A DNA stretch of 64,000 nucleotides, from assembly GCF_024347075.1 (NCBI RefSeq), contig NZ_AP024900.1, positions 930,001 to 994,000 of the forward strand. The letters run 5' to 3'. Shown one piece after another: positions 1-9,721 of this stretch. The notes beneath the pieces were generated by a model that was not told the DNA's origin, searched no databases, and was given only the letters and a program-made list of their open reading frames with translations. Numbering within the stretch: the first letter of the stretch is position 1; every line of letters begins with the position of its first letter. The translations under genes were made by a program, and so were the position numbers. Origin of the DNA: Vibrio rarus. GTDB taxonomy: Bacteria; Pseudomonadota; Gammaproteobacteria; Enterobacterales; Vibrionaceae.

Positions 1-1478
1 GTTCAGTTATCAAATCCATTCAAGACATCATGCGTAAAGATGCCGGTGTTGACGGCGATGCACAGCGCCTTGGTCAAATGTCTTGGTTACTTTTTCTTAA
101 AGTATTTGACGCTCAAGAAGAAGAGTTAGAGCTAGAGCTGGACAACTATAAATTCCCCATTCCTGAGCAATACTTATGGCGCAATTGGGCGCAAGATGCT
201 GAAGGTATGACGGGGGATGAACTGCTTGAATTTGTTAATGATGATCTTTTCTACAAACTGAAAAACTTAACCGCACCAATAGATCTCAACCCTAGAGGCT
301 TTGTAGTAAAAGGGGCATTTAGTGATGCCTTTAACTACATGAAAAATGGCACCTTACTGCGCCAAGTGATAAATAAGTTAAACGAAATTGACTTTACAGA
401 CTCTTCAGATCGTCATCTATTTGGTGATATTTATGAACAAATATTAAAAGATTTACAAAGCGCAGGAAACTCGGGTGAATTTTATACGCCAAGAGCCGTG
501 ACCCGCTTTATTGTGGATCGTCTAGACCCTAAGCTAGGGGAAACCATCATGGACCCTGCAACGGGCACGGGGGGCTTTTTAGCTTGCTCGTTTGACCATG
601 TAAAGAACCACTATGTGAAAACCGCTGCCGATCACCAAGCGCTGCAACAGCAAATTCATGGTGTAGAGAAAAAACAACTGCCACATCTATTGTGTATCAC
701 CAACATGATGCTGCACGGCATTGAAGTGCCAGTACAAATCAAACACGGTAATACCCTCAATAAGCCTCTTTCTAGCTGGGACAGCAATATTAATGTGATT
801 GCCACCAACCCTCCATTTGGTGGTACTGAAGAAGACGGTATTGAAAAGAACTTCCCCGCAGAGATGCAAACCCGAGAAACCGCAGACTTATTCTTACAAC
901 TGATTGTAGAAGTGCTAGATAAAGATGGGCGCGCAGGTGTGGTATTGCCAGACGGCACTTTGTTTGGTGAAGGTGTGAAAACCAAAATCAAAAAGATGCT
1001 GACTGAAGAGTGTAACCTGCACACCATAGTACGCTTACCAAATGGGGTATTTAACCCATACACAGGCATCAAAACCAACATTCTGTTTTTCACCAAAGGC
1101 AAGCCAACCAAAGACGTATGGTTCTACGAACACCCATACCCAGAAGGCGTGAAAAACTACAGCAAAACCAAACCAATGAAGTTTGAAGAGTTCCAGCAAG
1201 AGATCGATTGGTGGGGCAATGAAGAAGACGGTTTTGCAAGCCGCGTAGAAAATAATCACGCTTGGAAAGTGCCCATTGCCGATATTATCGAACGCAACTT
1301 TAACCTAGATATTAAAAACCCGTATCAAGGTGAAGTGATCAGTTACGATCCAAACGAACTACTTGATAGTTACCAGCAACAACAGCAACAGATCTCACAA
1401 CTTCGCGATCAGCTGAAAGATATTTTAGGCGCTGCGCTGAAATCATCGGTAGATTCAACGTCTGGTGAGAGTAAATAA
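1..1478 (+). CDS. hsdM: Type I restriction-modification methyltransferase subunit HsdM (5'-partial)
   Basis: N6-adenine DNA methyltransferase subunit of a type I restriction-modification system; it works in a complex with HsdS, which supplies the target sequence. The frame is open back to position 3 and the residues before the first internal ATG (position 30) still read like the conserved HsdM N-terminal helix, so the true start lies outside the window. Counting from that internal Met, the SAM-binding motif DPATGTGGF is at residues 175-183 and the catalytic NPPF motif at 260-263. The stop shares one base with the hsdS start (TAATG), so the two genes are translationally coupled. No hsdR is seen downstream in this window; it may lie upstream. 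Confidence 0.96.
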   Translation, partial: SVIKSIQDIMRKDAGVDGDAQRLGQMSWLLFLKVFDAQEEELELELDNYKFPIPEQYLWRNWAQDAEGMTGDELLEFVNDDLFYKLKNLTAPIDLNPRGFVVKGAFSDAFNYMKNGTLLRQVINKLNEIDFTDSSDRHLFGDIYEQILKDLQSAGNSGEFYTPRAVTRFIVDRLDPKLGETIMDPATGTGGFLACSFDHVKNHYVKTAADHQALQQQIHGVEKKQLPHLLCITNMMLHGIEVPVQIKHGNTLNKPLSSWDSNINVIATNPPFGGTEEDGIEKNFPAEMQTRETADLFLQLIVEVLDKDGRAGVVLPDGTLFGEGVKTKIKKMLTEECNLHTIVRLPNGVFNPYTGIKTNILFFTKGKPTKDVWFYEHPYPEGVKNYSKTKPMKFEEFQQEIDWWGNEEDGFASRVENNHAWKVPIADIIERNFNLDIKNPYQGEVISYDPNELLDSYQQQQQQISQLRDQLKDILGAALKSSVDSTSGESK

Positions 1479-3238
1479 TGAGTGTTGACCAATCACCTAT
1501 GAACCAGTTGATCACCGATAATATCGATATTTGGACTTCAACCGTTAAAACCAAATCCGCTTCTGGGCGTGGTAGTAGCAAAAAGCGCGAGCTTTATGGT
1601 GTGAAGAAGCTGCGTGAGCTTATTTTGGAATTAGCCGTGCGTGGTAAGTTAGTGCCGCAAGACCCGACGGATGAACCTGCTTCGGTTTTGCTTGAACGCA
1701 TCGCAGAAGAAAAAGCGCAGTTGGTGAAAGATAAGAAAATTAAGAAGCCTAAGAAACTATCTGAGATATCACCTGAAGATAAGTTATTTGATTTGCCTGA
1801 AGGGTGGTCATGGGAAAGGCTTGGCAATATCGGTGATACGAATATAGGTTTAACTTATTCACCAAAAGATGTGGGAGATACTGGAACTCCTGTGCTTCGT
1901 TCAGCAAATATACAAAAGAATCGTATTGATCTTAAAGAGCTTGTTAGAGTTAACACAGAAGTCAAAAACTCAGCATATGTTAGTCGAGGAGATCTACTAA
2001 TTTGTGCTCGAAATGGTAGTAAAGCTCTTGTTGGTAAGACAGCGAAAATTGGTGACCTAAATGAACCTATGGCTTTTGGTGCGTTTATGGCGATTTTTCG
2101 AAGCCAAATTAATAGCTATGTGGAAGTTTTTTTAAACTCTCCAGTTTACAGAAGGAATTTGGACGGAGTTTCTACCACTACTATTAATCAAATAACACAA
2201 TCAAACTTAAGAGCGACATTGTGTGCAGTTCCCCCTTATTCCGAACAACACCGCATCGTCGCCAAAGTCGATGAACTTATGACACTTTGCGACCAACTAG
2301 AGCAGCAAACCGAAGCCAGTATTGAAGCGCATCAACTGTTAGTGACAACATTATTAGACACGCTAACCAACTCTGCTGATACCGACGAACTAATGCAAAA
2401 TTGGGCAAGAATCAGCGAGCACTTCGATACCTTATTCACCACCGAAGCGAGCATCGACCAGCTAAAACAAACCATCCTGCAATTGGCAGTAATGGGAAAG
2501 CTTGTCCCACAAGACCCAACCGATGAACCTGCCGCAAAGCTGCTTGAGCGTGTTGCAATCGAGAAAGCGCAGTTAATCAAAGATAAGAAAATCAAAAAAC
2601 AAAAAGCACTGCCGCCGATTTCTGATGATGAAAAGCCGTTTGAGTTACCTAGTGGGTGGGAGTGGTGTCGTTTTGGAGATTTGTGCAAGTTAGTAACGAG
2701 TGGCTCTAGAGGTTGGAAAGCATTTTATGCTAACACTGGCGCTACGTTTATACGTTCTCAAGATATTAAGTATGATCGTGTAGAGTTTGATGAGCGAGCA
2801 TACGTACAGCTTCCTAAGTCTACAGAAGGTAAAAGAACAAGAGTGGATGTTGGAAACCTTTTAATGACGATTACTGGTGCAAATGTAGCTAAAGTTGCTG
2901 TTGTAGAAGAACAAATGGAAGAGGCTTATGTCAGTCAACATGTTGCTTTGATTAAGTTAATTGATAGTGCGTTAATTGATTATCTACATGTATGGCTTAC
3001 AGGCTCGATGGGCGGAAGAGGATTACTTTTACAAAGTAGTTATGGAGCAAAGCCAGGATTAAACCTTCAAAATATTAATGAACTATTAGTTCCACTAGCA
3101 CCTATTCTTGAGCTTAACAGGGTCGTTTTTAAGGTTAGAGAATTACTGATAATTTGCGAACAACTTAAAGGTAGTTTAAAAGAGTCTCAAACCACTCAAT
3201 TATACCTAACGGACGCTATTGTTGAGCAGGTGGTGTAA
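1478..3238 (+). CDS. hsdS: Type I restriction-modification specificity subunit HsdS
   Basis: DNA-recognition subunit that directs HsdM (and HsdR) to a bipartite target. At 586 residues it has the expected two-half architecture. A conserved block (LAVRGKLVPQDPTDEPA, then a Lys-rich helix and LPEGWSWERLG) at about residues 45-115 recurs almost unchanged at about 328-400 (LAVMGKLVPQDPTDEPA, LPSGWEWCRFG). Each copy precedes a variable target-recognition domain, and the helices link the two halves. The N-terminal 40 residues carry a Ser/Lys/Arg-rich stretch. The gene overlaps hsdM by one base and is followed after two bases by the DUF262 gene, so it lies in one transcription unit. The target sequence cannot be read from the protein. 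Confidence 0.95.
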   Translation: MSVDQSPMNQLITDNIDIWTSTVKTKSASGRGSSKKRELYGVKKLRELILELAVRGKLVPQDPTDEPASVLLERIAEEKAQLVKDKKIKKPKKLSEISPEDKLFDLPEGWSWERLGNIGDTNIGLTYSPKDVGDTGTPVLRSANIQKNRIDLKELVRVNTEVKNSAYVSRGDLLICARNGSKALVGKTAKIGDLNEPMAFGAFMAIFRSQINSYVEVFLNSPVYRRNLDGVSTTTINQITQSNLRATLCAVPPYSEQHRIVAKVDELMTLCDQLEQQTEASIEAHQLLVTTLLDTLTNSADTDELMQNWARISEHFDTLFTTEASIDQLKQTILQLAVMGKLVPQDPTDEPAAKLLERVAIEKAQLIKDKKIKKQKALPPISDDEKPFELPSGWEWCRFGDLCKLVTSGSRGWKAFYANTGATFIRSQDIKYDRVEFDERAYVQLPKSTEGKRTRVDVGNLLMTITGANVAKVAVVEEQMEEAYVSQHVALIKLIDSALIDYLHVWLTGSMGGRGLLLQSSYGAKPGLNLQNINELLVPLAPILELNRVVFKVRELLIICEQLKGSLKESQTTQLYLTDAIVEQVV

Positions 3239-3240
3239 CC

Positions 3241-4587
3241 GTGGCAATTGTCTTCAATCAGCCTCAAGCTATTGCACAGTTGTTGGAGAAAAAACTCACA
3301 ATTCCTGAGTACCAACGCCCATACAAGTGGCAACCTAAGCACGTTAATCAGTTGTTTGATGACATCTTTAACCACCGCACCAAGCCATGCTATCGGCTTG
3401 GTACGGTGGTTCTGCATCAAGATAAAGACTCAAAGACCGAACAAGAAAAGAACGCACTCAATATTGTTGATGGTCAGCAACGCCTGCTTACCCTAACGCT
3501 ACTTTGCACCATTTTGGATGGAGAAGAGAAAACCATCTCATCAACTCTTCTTGAGCACAAATTTGAGTCCTCGGTCAGTATCGAAAATCTTAAAAATAAT
3601 GCACAAGTTATCTCTGAGCGAGTAGCAAGCCTACCAGCCACAGAAAAACAGGAACTGCTCAATTTCGTCCTTAACAAGTGTGAACTTATCGAAGTAACGC
3701 TCGATGATTTAAGTGAAGCTTTCCAGTTCTTCGACTCTCAAAATGCTCGTGGTAAAGCGCTTGCCCCTCATGATCTGCTCAAGGCTTACCATCTACGTGA
3801 AATGATGGACTCGACAGAGCAAACAGAGAGGTTGCACCATGTACGCTTGTGGGAGCAGGGCGTAAACCCAGATGATGACTCTGCGAACTTGCACACCATC
3901 ATGGGAGAGTTTTTGTTCCGTATGCGCCGTTGGGTTGATGGTGACTACGGCATACAGTTTAGTCGCCATAACATCGATGTATTTAAAGGCATTAACCTAG
4001 AAAACACTCAGTACGCCTATGTGGACTCTATGCTTGCGCTCGATTATGCGATTGAAACCTTTAATGCCGATCCTGCACGTAAATGGGACAAACAAACCAA
4101 GGGCTATCCGTTCCAAGTGGATCAAGTGATGATCAACGGGAAGCGCTTCTTTGAATATATTCAGCACTACATGGCAATTCATTCAACCTTGTTTGTCGGC
4201 AATGATGCAGTGTTAAAGTCATTTGTGGACGACTACACCAAATACGACAACAGTCACCGTAAAGGCGATAGTTATGTACGAAACCTATTTTTGTGTGCGG
4301 TGATGTACTACTACGACAAATTCGGTGATGTGGAGTTAGAGAAAGCCGCACAGATTTGTTATCGCTGGAGTTATTTCCTTCGTCTTGAGTTGCAACGTAT
4401 CGGTATGGAGTCGGTAGATAACCATGCTAAGGATCGTAGTGGGCTGTTCAAAGCAATCAGCAAAGCCGTTCACCCTCAACAGGTGTTAAATTTTCAGCCT
4501 CCTTACATTCAAGAGCCTAAGTTCAAGAACGCGAAGGACGTGCAGGCATCTATTGAAGCAATGAAATCGGGAAGTGTAAATGAGTGA
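3241..4587 (+). CDS. DUF262 domain protein in the hsd operon
   Basis: DUF262 (GmrS/ParB-nuclease-like fold) protein, 448 residues, starting at a GTG two bases after the hsdS stop. Diagnostic motifs are visible: [10 protein letters not shown] at residues 21-30, DGQQR at 77-81 (the nucleotide-binding/nuclease-like motif of the family) and an [12 protein letters not shown] block near 163. I see no convincing C-terminal HNH (DUF1524) motif, unlike its downstream neighbour. DUF262 proteins occur in type IV GmrSD restriction enzymes and as accessory genes in defence islands; the role beside hsdMS is inferred, not established. It overlaps the next gene by 8 bp, so the two are probably co-translated and may act together. 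Confidence 0.85.
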   Translation: MAIVFNQPQAIAQLLEKKLTIPEYQRPYKWQPKHVNQLFDDIFNHRTKPCYRLGTVVLHQDKDSKTEQEKNALNIVDGQQRLLTLTLLCTILDGEEKTISSTLLEHKFESSVSIENLKNNAQVISERVASLPATEKQELLNFVLNKCELIEVTLDDLSEAFQFFDSQNARGKALAPHDLLKAYHLREMMDSTEQTERLHHVRLWEQGVNPDDDSANLHTIMGEFLFRMRRWVDGDYGIQFSRHNIDVFKGINLENTQYAYVDSMLALDYAIETFNADPARKWDKQTKGYPFQVDQVMINGKRFFEYIQHYMAIHSTLFVGNDAVLKSFVDDYTKYDNSHRKGDSYVRNLFLCAVMYYYDKFGDVELEKAAQICYRWSYFLRLELQRIGMESVDNHAKDRSGLFKAISKAVHPQQVLNFQPPYIQEPKFKNAKDVQASIEAMKSGSVNE

Positions 4588-6583
4588 TTCAAACCAAGTA
4601 GAGCAGTTATCCGTTAGAGCACTTTTCGACCGCAAAACCCAATATGTGATTCCTATCTATCAGCGGAACTACGCTTGGGGCGCGACAGAGATTGAACAGC
4701 TTATCCAAGATATCAGTGACGCCGCAGGGCTTATTACTCAATCTGACGAAACCGCTACCGTTAAACAAGCCAAGTATTATCTTGGTAGCCTTGTGGTTTA
4801 TCAGCGCACAACGCATTCACACCAATCTAATGTGGTATACGAAACCATTGATGGACAGCAAAGACATACAACGCTCTCTATCTTGTTGGCGTACCTCAAA
4901 CATCGTAGTGTGCTCGCAGAGAATGAGCTAGAAGGGTTAGACATTAATCTCACCTTTGATAGTCGTCCAAAATCCTCCAGAGCATTAGATGACATCTATA
5001 CAGGTAGAACTAATGGCGAGTCAGAAGAGCCTAATATTCATGCTGCCTTCAACATCATCAAGCGCTACTTCAAAACCAAAGGATTAGATACACAGGCGAA
5101 AACTAAGCAGTTCTTTGGGTATCTATTAGAAAGCGTCACCATCCTTAGAGTCGTCGTGCCACCACAAACCGATCTTAACCACTACTTTGAGATCATGAAT
5201 AACCGTGGTGAGCAGCTAGAAAAGCATGAAGTTTTGAAAGCGAAGTTTATGGCTACCCTCGATAATGATGAGGAGAGAGGCAGCTTTTCCACTGTTTGGG
5301 ACGCTTGTGCGAATATGACGCGCTATACCCAAATGGGCTTCCAATCGGACTTACGAAAAGAGGTATTCGGCTCAGATTGGCAGACAATGCCAATAAGCTT
5401 TGAAGCTATTCAAGAAAAGCACACGAGCAAGCAGCAAAAAGAAGATGCAATGACTCTGCGAGAAATCATCAGTGCTAAGGCATCTCGCTCAAATACTGAC
5501 GATGAAGAGCGAGAGAAAGAAGAGCGCTTTGGTTCGGTTATCGACTTCTCAAATTTCTTACTTCATGTATTAAAACTGATGAAGACAGAAGAGAACGTTT
5601 CGCTTGATGATAAGAAGCTGATCGATTCATTTATTTCAAAAAATGATGGATTACGAGTTGGTGCCAAAGCTTTTGTCTATGAGTTGCTTAGGTATCGAAT
5701 TCTATTTGATAGCTACGTAATTAAGCCTGATCAACACGATGAAAAGCGTAAGTGGAGCCTACAAAAACTCATAACTAATACGAGCGGTACTAGCACAAGC
5801 CCTAGTTATAATAACGCCTTTGGTAAAGACCAAGACTCACTAAACGAAAATCTGCGCATGATATTGGCAATGTTCCATGTATCGAACCCAGCATTGGTAT
5901 ATAAGCGTTGGTTAAATGATGCTCTACGGATATCTAACGACCTTGCTACAGAAGACCGATTGGAAGTTGATGGTATTTCGTACTTAGCTGCACTTGAAAA
6001 GCAGAGTGACAAGTATTTTGATGAGATCTGCGAAGGTTCTCAGCTTGAGTTTTCAGAGAATAATGTCGGTGTGTTACATCAGGGAACTGGGGTGCAAAAC
6101 TTTGTTTTCAACCGTTTAGACTACCTATTGTGGAAGCTTCTCTCAAACAATGAATTGTTTGATGGCATAGGTAAAAAAGAACTTGGAAAGCACTTTGACG
6201 ATTTCCAGTTTTCATTTCGAACCTCTGTTGAGCATTACTTCCCGCAAACTGACCCATCTGGTGCGAGCAAGATGCAAGACGTAGATCGCTTTGGCAATCT
6301 TTGCCTTATTTCACCAAGCAGCAATTCAAGGCTTAGTAATTATTCGCCGCAAGATAAGAAGAAGTTCTATCAAGAGAACAATCGTGCCGAGAGTTTAAAG
6401 CAAGCCATCATGATGAGCTATAAGGACTGGGGACCAAATGAGCAGGGATACAAAAACATTAAAATCCATGAGGTTCAAATGATTAAAGTCTTGCAAGGGG
6501 AATTAAGTAGTAATGATCCGCACCAGCAGCAAGACAACTCTCGTTACATGAATCTCAGATCTACGGTTGGCGAAAAGCCATAG
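4580..6583 (+). CDS. DUF262 and DUF1524 (HNH) protein, GmrSD-like, with an IS-derived C-terminus
   Basis: A 667-residue protein with an N-terminal DUF262 domain ([10 protein letters not shown] at 24-33, DGQQR at 91-95) and a C-terminal DUF1524 HNH-nuclease-like domain (EHYFPQ near 551, then [17 protein letters not shown]). This is the layout of GmrSD type IV restriction enzymes, which use NTP hydrolysis to cut modified DNA. Specificity here is unknown. The start ATG lies 8 bp inside the upstream DUF262 gene. The last 12-14 residues are probably not native: from about position 6541 the DNA also encodes, in another frame, the HTH end of an IS3-family OrfA ([13 protein letters not shown]), so the original stop codon was likely replaced by an insertion. 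Both core domains are intact, so the protein may still work. Confidence 0.85.
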   Translation: MSDSNQVEQLSVRALFDRKTQYVIPIYQRNYAWGATEIEQLIQDISDAAGLITQSDETATVKQAKYYLGSLVVYQRTTHSHQSNVVYETIDGQQRHTTLSILLAYLKHRSVLAENELEGLDINLTFDSRPKSSRALDDIYTGRTNGESEEPNIHAAFNIIKRYFKTKGLDTQAKTKQFFGYLLESVTILRVVVPPQTDLNHYFEIMNNRGEQLEKHEVLKAKFMATLDNDEERGSFSTVWDACANMTRYTQMGFQSDLRKEVFGSDWQTMPISFEAIQEKHTSKQQKEDAMTLREIISAKASRSNTDDEEREKEERFGSVIDFSNFLLHVLKLMKTEENVSLDDKKLIDSFISKNDGLRVGAKAFVYELLRYRILFDSYVIKPDQHDEKRKWSLQKLITNTSGTSTSPSYNNAFGKDQDSLNENLRMILAMFHVSNPALVYKRWLNDALRISNDLATEDRLEVDGISYLAALEKQSDKYFDEICEGSQLEFSENNVGVLHQGTGVQNFVFNRLDYLLWKLLSNNELFDGIGKKELGKHFDDFQFSFRTSVEHYFPQTDPSGASKMQDVDRFGNLCLISPSSNSRLSNYSPQDKKKFYQENNRAESLKQAIMMSYKDWGPNEQGYKNIKIHEVQMIKVLQGELSSNDPHQQQDNSRYMNLRSTVGEKP

Positions 6584-6920
6584 AGAAGAATTCTAGTATT
6601 AGCCAACGAGAACAAGAATTGGCCGTTGAAGTCGCTAAGCTAAAGAGGCAGTTGGCAGAGCAAGCAGAAGAGCTAGAAATAGTAAAAAAGGCCGCTACCT
6701 ACTTCGCGAAAAATCTAAAGTAAATTGCTATGAATTTATGCTCGAACACCTGCTGAGTTTCAGTATTTCCCGTATGGCTAAGGTGTTCAGAGTTTCTCGA
6801 AGTGGGTTTTATTATTGGCTTCTGATTACTCCTGCGCGTCCGCTAAACTACGATAGTTGCTGACGGAGACCCATTCTGTTTTTAAGCTTCTAAAGATGCA
6901 TTCTATGGGGTGTTTTTCCA
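6541..6920 (+). mobile_element. Degenerate IS3-family insertion sequence remnant
   Basis: Remains of an IS3-family transposase gene pair. A frame through 6541-6723 encodes the C-terminal part of OrfA: the HTH end ([14 protein letters not shown]), a leucine-zipper-like helix (EVAKLKRQLAEQ) and the family ending KKAATYFAKNLK followed by TAA. In another frame, from about 6720, the start of OrfB follows (FSISRMAKVFRVSRSGFYYW), ending at a TGA near 6861. Scraps such as ASKDAFYG appear further on in a shifted frame. The OrfA start, the DDE core and both terminal inverted repeats are missing, so it is inactive. It fills most of the gap between the DUF262/DUF1524 gene and the next gene at 7037. Confidence 0.8.
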
Positions 6921-7036
6921 ACAATTCCCCTTACGAGATAAGCTTTATTTTTGCTGTCACCTAATGGCAATTTTTAGTCGTTCGACTCATCTATTATTGC
7001 CACATCGACACCATATTCTGCATCAATGAGGTTTTC

Positions 7037-7852
7037 ATGTTTTCAAGAGCTCTAGTTTCTAGTTTACTTTTTTGCGCCGTTTCAATGCCTGTCATGGCAG
7101 AAACGGACAATAAACAACTTGCTGAAGAAGCGGCAAAGGAGCTTGCCAATCCGAATACTGCGTACGCCAGCTTAAATTTAAAACTTCAATATAATGGTGG
7201 CTACCGCGAGGGTGGGAGTAATATAACTACCGTATTCCAACCAACACTTCCATTCCCTTTGGATGGTGGTGATAAAATAATCTTTCGTCCTGCCATCTCG
7301 TATGTAGACAATGATTTTAATTCCGGTGGAAGTAAATCGGGAATGTCTGACATTTCTTTTGATCTAGCATACGCACCTAAGTTGTCTGCTGGTCATATCG
7401 GTGCTGTTGGTTTAATCGTATCACTTCCAACAGGCAGTGATGAATTGAGTTCAGGTCAACTTGCGATTGGTCCTGAGCTTCTAGTTGGAAAAGTAACTAA
7501 AGATCGCGTTTTTGGAGCGTTTCCAAATCATCTAATCGGTGTTTCTGATGTATCGGATGGTGAAAGTAGGATCAATAAGACTTCTGCTCAAATTTTTTAT
7601 GTTGAGCTGCTTAAAGGAGGTTGGACCGTGGGTTCATCACCAACATTTACATATGATTGGGAAAAGGGTCAAGCTGAGATACCGCTCAATATCACGGTTA
7701 CGAAGACGACAGTGATAGCAGGAAGGCCCTGGAAAATTGGCATTGAAGCAAACTACTACATAGAAAAAGATGAGAAAGTGCGACCAGACTTTATGATTGG
7801 TTTTAACATTACACCTGTCGTTGAAAATGGTTTAGCTAATTTCTTTAACTGA
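7037..7852 (+). CDS. Putative outer-membrane beta-barrel protein (MetA-phenol-degradation-like family)
   Basis: A 271-residue exported protein. Residues 1-21 form a signal peptide ending VMA-ET. The mature part alternates polar and hydrophobic residues as in antiparallel beta-strands (FRPAISYVDNDF, IGAVGLIVSLPTGSDEL, WKIGIEANYYIEKD) and resembles the Phenol_MetA_deg/neuromedin-U-like barrel family, thought to form outer-membrane transport channels. Substrate is unknown. A ribosome-binding site (GAGG) precedes the ATG. It stands alone: the IS3 remnant lies upstream and a 411-bp gap follows. The family assignment rests on pattern only. Confidence 0.6.
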   Translation: MFSRALVSSLLFCAVSMPVMAETDNKQLAEEAAKELANPNTAYASLNLKLQYNGGYREGGSNITTVFQPTLPFPLDGGDKIIFRPAISYVDNDFNSGGSKSGMSDISFDLAYAPKLSAGHIGAVGLIVSLPTGSDELSSGQLAIGPELLVGKVTKDRVFGAFPNHLIGVSDVSDGESRINKTSAQIFYVELLKGGWTVGSSPTFTYDWEKGQAEIPLNITVTKTTVIAGRPWKIGIEANYYIEKDEKVRPDFMIGFNITPVVENGLANFFN

Positions 7853-8263
7853 TCAGATTTGAATTAAACCTTACCTAGCTTGGAGAGTGATAAAAGCGCA
7901 CACGCTCTTACCTAATTGAGGTAGCGTTCAGTATATCTACCTACGGACTTATCAATAGAATGAATTCCTAAGTGACAGCTACTATTTGGCGGGGATAGAT
8001 ACTAACAGGAAATGATTAATTGGAAGATACCAAATTCTCTCTTTTTGTGTGGTTGCGCAACGACTCTTAAAAGCATAAATACACCAACGTTAATCTATGT
8101 TCTATTTTTGAATCTTAAATAATAGATTTTCCGTTAAACGGTTCTTTCCACATCAAAACACTATTAAGTTAAAGATTAGATAACAGCAACTAGACCCTAT
8201 AAGAATGAAATGAGAAACAAAAATACCTCGCTATAAAGCAAGGTATTATTGAAAAATCATTGA
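7853..8263. other. Intergenic region between convergent genes
   Basis: Gene-free 411 bp between the barrel gene and the DUF1254 gene, whose 3' ends face each other. Apart from the minus-strand terminator at 8222-8247 and a weak inverted repeat (TACCT/AGGTA near 7909-7923) I see no coding potential or recognisable element. Confidence 0.5.
8222..8247 (-). terminator. Rho-independent terminator of the DUF1254 gene
   Basis: Hairpin AATACCTCGCT / AGCAAGGTATT (10 of 11 pairs, 4-nt loop); on the minus strand it is followed by a T-rich run. It lies 17 bp beyond the stop of the gene at 8264-9319. Confidence 0.7.
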
Positions 8264-9319
8264 TTACTTCACCGCTTTTACATAAGGAAGTACTCGGTAT
8301 CCATCACGAACTTTCTGGCTTGGGATGTAATGACGGAAAGCTAGGTTAAACGCACCTGAGTCATTTTCCGTTTTAATATTGTTTACAGCACTATTACCAC
8401 ATCCGAAGCTTAGTGTGTAAGTACCGTCTGCATTTTTATCAGCGGTATTTGAGCTTACGTTCGCCACATCATCGAACATGAAACCCTGTTTGTTGTAGAC
8501 CGTTACCGACCAAAACGCCTGGTTCTTTGGATCTTCAAAAGTTACTTGATGACACGTATCTGTTGGGAAGTTCCCTGATATTTCATAGATATTATCTTCT
8601 AGCTGTGCGCCGCCCCAACCGACAGCCGCACCCACCGCGTACTTCTCTTTGGTAAACATCTCTTTTGACGCATCTTCAGGGCTGGTAAACATACCAAATG
8701 TCGCTTGAGCACCATCTCGTTTAAGTATGTGTGGCATTTCCATCTTGAGGTTTTTCTCTACCTCCTCAAACGATGTTTCATCCACTTGCATCGCCGTGAA
8801 TTCGCCATCAGCTTTTGCATCAATACTCATCTGATCTTGGATTTTATGAACTTCATCCTTTGTAAACGTCGCGTCGGTACGAATGATGACATACACGTGA
8901 TCACCACTATGAGTCGATAAATCAAAGGTACCTGAACCGTATTGCATTGGTTGTATGCGGTGGTCTTCTGTAATGACTTCCATCGACATATATTTGCCCT
9001 CTGGAATCTCAGGTAACGTAATGGTTGCACCCTTTGAGACATTCACCACTGCCATTGAATAGTAGGTGTCTCGGTTCATTCGAACCACATCCTGTTCATC
9101 TGTTGGTGTTAGCTCGCGTTTGTGTCGGAATGTATTCACGCCGACAAGTTCTTGGTTTTTCAAATATTGGCGTGATGTCTCGTAGATTGCGTAGTTATCT
9201 GTCGTCGTGACTTGACCGTCTGCATTGAAGAATTCTGTCAGGGTTGACACTTCCTCAGCAGCGTAAGAAGAAAGTGATACTGCGCTTAAACCTAAAACCA
9301 CTAATGCTAATTTTTTCAT
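8264..9319 (-). CDS. Secreted DUF1254/DUF1214 domain protein
   Basis: A 351-residue exported protein with a clear signal peptide (hydrophobic core LALVVLGLSAVSL, cleavage after SYA, about residue 20). The N-terminal half (YETSRQYLKNQELVGVNTFRH, then VVRMNRDTYYSMAVVNVSKG) matches DUF1254 and the C-terminal half (WSVTVYNKQGFMFDD to FNLAFRHYIPSQKVRDGYRVLPYVK) matches DUF1214, a pair usually found together in periplasmic or surface proteins of unknown function. AGAGGT precedes the start. A strong hairpin terminator lies downstream, so it appears monocistronic. No pathway can be assigned. Confidence 0.8.
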   Translation of the reverse strand: MKKLALVVLGLSAVSLSSYAAEEVSTLTEFFNADGQVTTTDNYAIYETSRQYLKNQELVGVNTFRHKRELTPTDEQDVVRMNRDTYYSMAVVNVSKGATITLPEIPEGKYMSMEVITEDHRIQPMQYGSGTFDLSTHSGDHVYVIIRTDATFTKDEVHKIQDQMSIDAKADGEFTAMQVDETSFEEVEKNLKMEMPHILKRDGAQATFGMFTSPEDASKEMFTKEKYAVGAAVGWGGAQLEDNIYEISGNFPTDTCHQVTFEDPKNQAFWSVTVYNKQGFMFDDVANVSSNTADKNADGTYTLSFGCGNSAVNNIKTENDSGAFNLAFRHYIPSQKVRDGYRVLPYVKAVK

Positions 9320-9721
9320 TGTTGACCTCTAATAAAATCGATAACGCTAAATCAAACATCGTCCATTTTTTTTTTGTAGAAGCAGTTAATACGTTAACCG
9401 CTCAACTTATGAACAATGTTATCAAGTCAGCACACATTCACAAATGACACCGTCGCATAGCTGCAATGCACCAAAGTAATATCTAAACCTAATGTTTATG
9501 CTTGAATGATATGCAATCAATGCAGTAGCCTACTTATAGCTCACACAAATCACATTTCCAATGGCGGATATGTCAGAAATAAATATTCATCACCTTTGAG
9601 AAACGAATTTCCTATTACTCTTAGTGTAGATGTTCTTAAATAATTGCTTTTATTAGTAATATCTTTCTGCTCTATTCACGGAACCGTGTTCCACTAGAAT
9701 AAATAGTCAATAGGTAAGCAA
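9320..9721. other. Divergent intergenic region
   Basis: This 402-bp AT-rich region separates the divergent DUF1254 gene and the MoxR operon and must hold both promoters. I found no convincing consensus promoter, palindrome or small reading frame with a ribosome-binding site. Confidence 0.4.

Noticed and set aside
656..1111. A 151-codon open frame on the minus strand
   Set aside because: It lies wholly inside hsdM, opposite conserved methylase motifs, and has no domain of its own. The same applies to many other antisense frames inside real genes.
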